Under the pieces are notes generated by a model. That model worked only from the letters and a program-made list of their open reading frames with translations, was not told the DNA's origin and did not search any database. 8,418 bases of DNA from NCBI GenBank assembly GCA_002393705.1, contig DGTH01000159.1:328-8745 (forward strand), read 5' to 3'. The stretch's first letter is position 1. Every line of letters begins with the position of its first letter. The translations under genes were made by a program, and so were the position numbers. Shown here one piece after another: positions 1 through 4,091 of this stretch. Source of the stretch: Prevotella sp. UBA4341. Lineage in GTDB: Bacteria > Bacteroidota > Bacteroidia > Bacteroidales > Bacteroidaceae.

Positions 1-737
1 TGGTCGCGCTTCTTGGCCTCTTCGAGCATGACGAGGTACTCGTCGAGCATCTTCTTCTTGGGGAACGAAATGCCGTAGAGTCGCTGCAACTGCTGCTTCG
101 AGGCGTCGCCACGCCAGAAGGCACCGGCCACTGAGGTCAGCTTAATGGCCTTGATGGCTCCCGTGTTCACCAAGTGCGGGCCACGGCAAAGGTCGGTAAA
201 GGAACCTTGCGTGTAGGTGGTGATGGTACCGTCCTCCAAGTCCTGCTCAATGTGCTCGCACTTGTAGGTCTGGCCGTCGGCAGCAAACTCCTTCAGGGCG
301 TCAGCCTTCGAGACCTCACGGCGCACCACGGGCTCCTTCTTCTGAGCCAGTTCACGCATCTTGTCCTCAATCTTGGGGAAGTCGCTCTCCTTGATCATCT
401 CACCGTCCTTCAGCAGCACGTCGTAGAAAAAGCCATTCTCTACGGCCGGGCCGAAACCGAACTGCACGCCAGGGTACAACTCCTGCAATGCCTCGGCTAA
501 GAGGTGGGCACTGGTGTGCCAGAAAGTGTGTTTGCCTTCTGCATCGTCCCACTTGAAGAGCTCAAACTGAGCATTGTCCATAATGGGGCGGTTCAACTCT
601 ACTGTTTCGCCATTAACTGCGCAACTCAGAACGTCGCGTGCCAGAGCCGGCGAAATGCTCTCGGCAATTTCAAGACCCGTCACGCCCTGCTCATACGAGC
701 GAACAGAACCGTCGGGAAAAGTAATGTTAATTTCCAT
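1..737 (-). CDS. thrS: Threonyl-tRNA synthetase, N-terminal part (runs off left edge)
   Basis: Cytoplasmic enzyme that charges tRNA-Thr with threonine and hydrolyses mischarged Ser-tRNA-Thr. On the minus strand, 245 codons are readable from the ATG at 737. Residues 1-61 form the TGS domain (starts [18 protein letters not shown]). The editing domain follows, with the metal-type HxxxH motif at His74/His78 ([12 protein letters not shown]) and the CRGPH motif at Cys184/His188 ([12 protein letters not shown]). These positions nearly match the E. coli editing-site residues, so the start is well supported. The family is about 640-650 aa, so roughly 400 residues (class II catalytic core and anticodon-binding domain) lie beyond position 1. 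No Shine-Dalgarno precedes the ATG; the leader is A/T-rich as is usual in Bacteroidetes. In this phylum thrS is often followed by infC-rpmI-rplT, which cannot be checked here. Confidence 0.97.
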   Translation of the reverse strand, partial: MEINITFPDGSVRSYEQGVTGLEIAESISPALARDVLSCAVNGETVELNRPIMDNAQFELFKWDDAEGKHTFWHTSAHLLAEALQELYPGVQFGFGPAVENGFFYDVLLKDGEMIKESDFPKIEDKMRELAQKKEPVVRREVSKADALKEFAADGQTYKCEHIEQDLEDGTITTYTQGSFTDLCRGPHLVNTGAIKAIKLTSVAGAFWRGDASKQQLQRLYGISFPKKKMLDEYLVMLEEAKKRD

Positions 738-768
738 AAATACGAGATATGTTTGATTTTATCGGCTG

Positions 769-776
769 CAAAAGTA
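769..776 (-). promoter_or_regulatory. Probable promoter (-7 box) of thrS
   Basis: On the minus strand this reads TACTTTTG, matching the Bacteroidetes -7 consensus TAnnTTTG, and continues as CAGCCGA. It sits 31 bp before the thrS ATG. No good TTTG -33 box lies 19-21 bp upstream (the region reads about TGGA), so the promoter is supported mainly by the -7 box and its position. Confidence 0.6.
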
Positions 777-791
777 CAAAATAATTCGCAA

Positions 792-826
792 TTCGTTCCA
801 TAATTCAGTTTTTTTTTCTACCTTTG
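792..826 (+). promoter_or_regulatory. Probable promoter of the 872-3087 unit
   Basis: TACCTTTG at 819-826 matches the Bacteroidetes -7 consensus and is followed by CACCGAAA. The -33 position at 796-799 reads TTCC, a poor match to TTTG. The spacer holds nine consecutive T (809-817). The promoter runs back to back with the thrS promoter: the two -7 boxes are 42 bp apart and the two -33 regions fall on the same bases around 796-800. The predicted leader to the ATG at 872 is about 40 nt. Confidence 0.6.
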
Positions 827-871
827 CACCGAAATTGACATTATAATCATTAATTAACCCCCAACAACACA

Positions 872-1213
872 ATGAAGATGAAGTTTTTATCAGTACTGGC
901 TCTCTGTATGGCAATGGCCTTGGGAGCTACAGCTCAAACGACTACCGACGGGCGCAAGGTGAAGCGTATCACCTTCGACCGCGAGACGGTAAACATTGAG
1001 TATGCTGACGGCACTACCGAAGAGGGAGTGGAAGAAGCTACTGTTAAGAAAGGCGGCGAGACGACAGGCGTAAAGACCGTCAAGACCGCCACCCTGAAAG
1101 CGCAGCGCCGCTGGTACACCACTGACGGACGCGCCCTGCCGGGAGAACCCCGCGAGAAAGGCGTGTACATTGTAGTTGAGAAGAACGGAATAAAGAAAAC
1201 CATTAAGAAGTAA
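872..1213 (+). CDS. Small exported protein with beta-type motif and Bacteroidetes-style C-terminal tail
   Basis: 113 aa, function not recognised. Residues 1-21 look like a signal peptide (basic MKMK, hydrophobic stretch, cleavage after ALGATA). The mature part is short, polar and Lys/Glu-rich. Residues about 29-50 (KRITFDRETVNIEYADGT) resemble the 'I-x-F...V-x-I-x-Y-DGT' beta strands common in secreted Bacteroidetes proteins. The C-terminus, from RRWYTTDGRALPGEP through KGVYIVV to IKKTIKK, resembles the 'DGR...KGVYI..G.K...K' tail on many secreted proteins of this group; whether it acts as a type IX secretion signal here is unproven. An alternative start lies two codons in (ATG 878). The stop is 5 bp before the hydrolase gene, so the two are almost certainly co-transcribed from the promoter at 819-826. 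Confidence 0.8.
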   Translation: MKMKFLSVLALCMAMALGATAQTTTDGRKVKRITFDRETVNIEYADGTTEEGVEEATVKKGGETTGVKTVKTATLKAQRRWYTTDGRALPGEPREKGVYIVVEKNGIKKTIKK

Positions 1214-1218
1214 CGGCT

Positions 1219-3087
1219 ATGAAGAAGATTTTACTCTCCCTCATCATGCTGGTGGCCTGCATGGCTACTGAGGCTAAGGTCATCAAGATTACACTGGCTG
1301 ACGGCACCGTCAAGGTATTTACCAGCAGCGAGCTCGCAGCCATCGACTTCAACGAAGACGGCACGCTCACCATCACCACTTACGACAACCAGGTACTGCC
1401 CGCTCTTGAAGCCGACTTCGAGTCGATAGACATTGCCTACGACAACGTCGTCACCAAGACGTACCCCGACCAGCTGAGCTTCAACATTGACGCCGACGGC
1501 ATTCCCGTTGACCTTCATTCTGATCGTGACATCACGAAGATGAACTACGTCTATACCAGCACCGACCCCTGGGGTGAGCCTATCTCGCTGAGCGGCACCA
1601 TACTCATTCCCCAGAACATCTGGGACGGAACGGACAAGTGCGAGGGCATCCTCATGGTCAACCACTACACCAAGTTCCACCGCGACGAGGCGCCCACCAT
1701 CAGCAATGGCGAACTGGAAAGCATGCTGCTGGCCAACCATCTGAAGCCTAACTACATCATCGTGGAGAGCGACTTCTACGGCTTCGGAGCCACGGTGCGC
1801 TTCACGCAGGCCTTCCTGCAGGGACTCGTCAATGCCCGCTCCTCGCTCGACGGCCTGCTGGCTGCCAAGGAGATTCTCGACGAGATGGGCTTCGACTACG
1901 GCCCGCTCTGCTTCAACATCGGTTACTCCAGCGGCGGTTTCGACGCACTGGCAGCCCAGAAGCTGCGCGACATGGAGTATGCTGACCGCATCTCGTTCGA
2001 CAAGACCTTCTCGGGCGGCGGCCCCTCTGACGTGTGCGAAGCCTATCGCCAGTATGTCATCCTGGACCGCACGGCCTACAACGCCGTTCCGCTGCTGCTC
2101 ATGGTGACCACCAACGAGACCCAGCGCCTCAACATCGATTATGCAGACATCTTCCAGCCTTACATCTGCAACCGTATTGACGAGCTCATCCTCTCGAAGA
2201 ACTACTCTTCATGGCCCGTCTGCGACGAGATTGGCCGTGAAAAGCTCATCCACGAAATCCTCATGCCGGCCTACTGCGACCTGGAGTCGCCAGAGAGCAT
2301 GGTCATGCAGAACCTCTTTACCAGCTTCAGTCTGAACAACGAAGACAGCTGGACGCCCGACCCCTCACAGCGTATCTACCTGTTCCACTCTCGCGGCGAC
2401 GACTATGTGCCCATCAAGAGTGCACGCCCCATGATTTCGTTCCTGAAGAGCAAGGGTCTGAAGCCCAGCATCATCCCCGGCCGCACCAACTTCCAGACCA
2501 ACTTCGTCGTACGCAACATGGGTCACCTCTCGGCTACTCTTATCTATTTCGTACAGACCCTGGCAGCCATCAAGGCTTGGCCGGAGATGTACACCGACAA
2601 TCAGCTGAATCCCGCTTACGCTTCACTGGTCTCGGCCGAACTCAATCCTGTTGACATTATGCGCCAGCTTGATGCTATGGGCTTCGACTGCCGTGGCTTC
2701 ATTCAGAAGGTGCAGGAGTTCATAGCCTCTCATAGCGAGGGTTCTGAAATACCCCTTCCCGACGTGGCTACCATCATCTCCTCGGTTCTCGAGCAGCAAG
2801 GCATTACAATCGAGGAACTGGCAGAGATGTCGGAAGACTCTGGACTCGACATTCAGGCCTTCCTCATGGAGCTCATCACCTACCTCAACGAGCCTGTTGA
2901 CACCGGCGAAGGAGAAGGTGCCGGCGAAGGTGAAGGAGAGGGCGAAGGTGAAGGTGTCGAAGAAGGCGGAGGCGTGGAACCGGCTCCGCAGTGGAAGGCC
3001 CTTTACAATAAGAATGCCACGCCCTGCGACGTTTACGAACAGCAGCTGCGCGACTGGCTGAACCAGTCACCCAACATCAATTTCTAA
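1219..3087 (+). CDS. Secreted alpha/beta hydrolase (secretory-lipase-like) with Gly-Glu-rich C-terminal extension
   Basis: 622 aa, probably an envelope esterase or lipase; substrate unknown. The N-terminus is a signal sequence. LVAC around Cys14 fits a lipobox (lipoprotein), while cleavage after ATEA near residue 20 is the alternative. Residues about 20-60 are a beta-type region (KITLADGTVKVF, then IDFNEDGTLTITTYD). The hydrolase domain spans about 75-455. It has strand and oxyanion region LMVNHYTKF, the DFYGFGAT segment, the nucleophile elbow GYSSGG with Ser237, the acid segment HSRGDDYVP (probably Asp394) and MGHLSA with His436, so the triad looks complete. The YGFG...NARSSLDGLLAAKE pattern recalls the secretory lipase (LIP) family. 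After the catalytic His there are some 170 extra residues: a helical stretch, a Gly-Glu repeat (about 563-586) and an amphipathic tail ending in NINF. The first gene of the operon shares the N-terminal motif style. Exact family is inference. Confidence 0.88.
   Translation: MKKILLSLIMLVACMATEAKVIKITLADGTVKVFTSSELAAIDFNEDGTLTITTYDNQVLPALEADFESIDIAYDNVVTKTYPDQLSFNIDADGIPVDLHSDRDITKMNYVYTSTDPWGEPISLSGTILIPQNIWDGTDKCEGILMVNHYTKFHRDEAPTISNGELESMLLANHLKPNYIIVESDFYGFGATVRFTQAFLQGLVNARSSLDGLLAAKEILDEMGFDYGPLCFNIGYSSGGFDALAAQKLRDMEYADRISFDKTFSGGGPSDVCEAYRQYVILDRTAYNAVPLLLMVTTNETQRLNIDYADIFQPYICNRIDELILSKNYSSWPVCDEIGREKLIHEILMPAYCDLESPESMVMQNLFTSFSLNNEDSWTPDPSQRIYLFHSRGDDYVPIKSARPMISFLKSKGLKPSIIPGRTNFQTNFVVRNMGHLSATLIYFVQTLAAIKAWPEMYTDNQLNPAYASLVSAELNPVDIMRQLDAMGFDCRGFIQKVQEFIASHSEGSEIPLPDVATIISSVLEQQGITIEELAEMSEDSGLDIQAFLMELITYLNEPVDTGEGEGAGEGEGEGEGEGVEEGGGVEPAPQWKALYNKNATPCDVYEQQLRDWLNQSPNINF
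2905..2976 (+). repeat. In-frame GGN-GAR hexanucleotide repeat encoding a Gly-Glu linker
   Basis: Within the hydrolase gene, residues about 563-586 are nearly all alternating Gly and Glu, encoded by imperfect GGC/GGT/GGA plus GAA/GAG hexamers, ending in VEEGGGV. Third positions vary, so the repeat is partly degenerate at DNA level. A gain or loss of 6 bp would stay in frame. The product is expected to be a flexible, strongly acidic linker. Confidence 0.85.
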
Positions 3088-3105
3088 TCATCTACGCTAC
3101 TCAAT

Positions 3106-3139
3106 AATGCATAGGCAGCACGCCTGCCTATGCATTTTT
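3106..3139 (+). terminator. Rho-independent terminator after the hydrolase gene
   Basis: Perfect 13-bp inverted repeat: left arm AATGCATAGGCAG (3106-3118), loop CACGC, right arm CTGCCTATGCATT (3124-3136), ending in a run of five T (3135-3139). It starts 18 bp past the hydrolase stop codon and precedes the next gene, so it probably ends the 872-3087 transcript. Confidence 0.88.
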
Positions 3140-3184
3140 AACTCTCCCGACATAAGACTTACTAACCATTTTATAATTACCATC

Positions 3185-3415
3185 ATGAACATTTCATTAA
3201 AGAAAGCCGCTCTCGCCGCACTTGCCGGCTCGGCACTCATCACCGTCATGGACATTCTGGGGTTCATCACCTTCTTTTTCCGAATGCTCTTCGAGAGCTA
3301 CTTCCCCTTTAACTTCCTGAATTTCTGCTCGCTCGTGGCGCAAGGCCTCACCATTCTTTGCTTTGCGGCCATCACCTTCTTCTTCTTCACCTTCTGGAAG
3401 CAACAGCCGGAGTAG
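3185..3415 (+). CDS. Small two-helix membrane protein of unknown function
   Basis: 76 aa, not recognised. The sequence is strongly hydrophobic: helix one about residues 8-33 (starting AALAALAGSALITV) and helix two about 46-70 (FCSLVAQGLTILC, then AAITFFFFTFW), with a Phe-rich connecting segment (ESYFPFNFLNF). A short basic N-terminus (MNISLKK) and a short polar C-terminus (KQQPE) suggest an inner-membrane protein. The same frame is open back to an ATG at 3107, but that codon lies in the left arm of the preceding terminator. The ATG at 3185, with a typical MNISLKK beginning, is therefore preferred. No clear TAnnTTTG promoter was found between the terminator and this gene. With no recognised family the call rests on open length and hydrophobic pattern. 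Confidence 0.6.
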   Translation: MNISLKKAALAALAGSALITVMDILGFITFFFRMLFESYFPFNFLNFCSLVAQGLTILCFAAITFFFFTFWKQQPE

Positions 3416-3430
3416 CAGTTACAAGGTATT

Positions 3431-3546
3431 TCTCTCCGAGAGAACCGGTACTTCTCTCCAAGAGAACCGGTACTTCTCTCCAAGAGAAACGGTACTTCTC
3501 TCCAAGAGAACCGGTACTTGTCTGAGAGACATTTACCGGTTCTCTT
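3431..3546 (+). repeat. Array of four 22-bp direct repeats plus an inverted half-copy
   Basis: Four adjacent 22-bp units at 3431-3452, 3453-3474, 3475-3496 and 3497-3518 share the pattern TCTCTCC(A/G)AGAGAA then (C/A)CGGTACT. Unit one differs by a G and unit three by an A. After a diverged stretch, 3535-3546 reads ACCGGTTCTCTT, the reverse complement of the unit core AAGAGAACCGGT. Each unit is itself dyad-rich: TTCTCT-CCA-AGAGAA and AGAGAA-CCGGTAC-TTCTCT can both pair. The 22-bp period is not a multiple of three and no gene covers the array, so it is non-coding. The 237-bp gap 3416-3652 holds this array, a small inverted repeat CTGTTT-ACA-AAACAG (3555-3569), and the promoter of the next gene. 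Confidence 0.93.
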
Positions 3547-3611
3547 GCATTTGGCTGTTTACAAAACAGAAGGGTTTCTTTGTGAAGCAAGCAAGAAAAA
3601 TGCATGATTAT

Positions 3612-3642
3612 TTTGCCGTTTGCTGACAAATGCTTAACTTTG
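3612..3642 (+). promoter_or_regulatory. Near-consensus Bacteroidetes promoter of the metal-uptake operon
   Basis: TTTG at 3612-3615, a 19-bp spacer, and TAACTTTG at 3635-3642 match the TTTG-N19-TAnnTTTG consensus. The ATG of the next gene is only 10 bp past the -7 box, so the predicted transcript has a leader of a few bases. A second TTTG at 3619-3622 is too close to serve. Confidence 0.8.
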
Positions 3643-3652
3643 CACGCAGAAA

Positions 3653-4006
3653 ATGAAGAGACTGGAACTAAAGCGACGCTTCTCAGCATGGACACTGTTG
3701 GCCATTTTGGTGCCAATGCTTTTGCTGGCAGCCCTGCACACGCACGACGTGAGCGGTGGGGCTGTCGAAACGTGCGTGGAGTGCGCCAACCACCAGCCGC
3801 ACGGTGGTCACCTGACGGCTGCCACGCAGCTCATGACCGACTGCGTGCTCTGCCAGTTCTTCTCGCTTCAGTACTTAGAGACCGCCTGCTGCGTGGTGCT
3901 TCTCGCGGCAGCACTGCCCGTCCTGGTTACGGTCACCACAGTCGAGGGCTGTACGCTTCAGGCCGTAACCAGTCTGGTTACTAGAGGGCCGCCTTATTTC
4001 TTCTGA
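3653..4006 (+). CDS. Small Cys/His-rich membrane protein, DUF2946-like layout, upstream of TonB receptor
   Basis: 117 aa. Residues 1-9 are basic (MKRLELKRR), then a hydrophobic helix at about 12-28, then a probably periplasmic segment rich in possible metal ligands: HTH (29-31), CVECANHQPHGGH (Cys41, Cys44, His47, His50, His53) and DCVLC (Cys64, Cys67). A second hydrophobic stretch covers about 77-95 and begins with Cys79-Cys80. The protein ends in RGPPYFF. A helix, HxH, paired CxxC motifs and a terminal RGPP recall the DUF2946 family of small proteins often found near metal-related TonB receptors; this is from memory and not searched. It directly precedes the TonB receptor with an 85-bp gap and no intervening promoter, so a shared transcript is likely. 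Possible roles are metal binding, metal sensing or hand-over to a transporter; none is shown. The start is fixed by the promoter ending 10 bp upstream. Confidence 0.78.
   Translation: MKRLELKRRFSAWTLLAILVPMLLLAALHTHDVSGGAVETCVECANHQPHGGHLTAATQLMTDCVLCQFFSLQYLETACCVVLLAAALPVLVTVTTVEGCTLQAVTSLVTRGPPYFF
3923..3981 (+). repeat. Overlapping inverted repeats at the 3' end of the small Cys/His gene
   Basis: CTGGTTACGG at 3923-3932 is perfectly complementary to CCGTAACCAG at 3963-3972; the stem can extend to 12 pairs with one G-T wobble. The same GTAACCAG (3965-3972) is also complementary to CTGGTTAC at 3974-3981, giving a 17-bp DNA dyad centred on 3973. All of this is coding sequence. Confidence 0.5.
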
Positions 4007-4021
4007 CAACAATACGGCACC

Positions 4022-4039
4022 CGGCGGTTTCCCCCGCCG
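4022..4039 (+). other. Short GC hairpin between the small Cys/His gene and the receptor gene
   Basis: CGGCGG (4022-4027) and CCGCCG (4034-4039) can form a 6-bp all-GC stem with loop TTTCCC. It begins 15 bp after the stop codon at 4006. There is no T run after it, so it is not a convincing terminator. It could tune read-through, RNA stability or processing. Confidence 0.4.
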
Positions 4040-4091
4040 AGAGCCACAACAGTAAGAAGAAATAATAAACCCAACAACCGCAGAAGAAACA

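Noticed and set aside
504..803. Plus-strand open frame opposite thrS
   Set aside because: The minus strand encodes ThrRS with correctly spaced editing residues; the opposite frame has no family features and crosses the divergent promoters.
3107..3184. Longer N-terminus for the small membrane protein (ATG at 3107)
   Set aside because: That ATG lies within the left arm of a perfect terminator hairpin and would add polar, atypical residues before a normal MNISLKK start.
3431..3546. CRISPR array
   Set aside because: Units abut directly with no variable spacers, so this is a tandem repeat, not a repeat-spacer array.
3363..3626. Open frames running through the 22-bp array
   Set aside because: The period is not a multiple of three, so the translation changes with each unit; no start context or homology supports coding.
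3604..3984. 126-aa open frame overlapping the Cys/His protein in another frame
   Set aside because: It begins upstream of the promoter's -7 box and gives an Arg/Ala/Gly-rich shadow product; the 3653 frame has coherent membrane helices and metal motifs.
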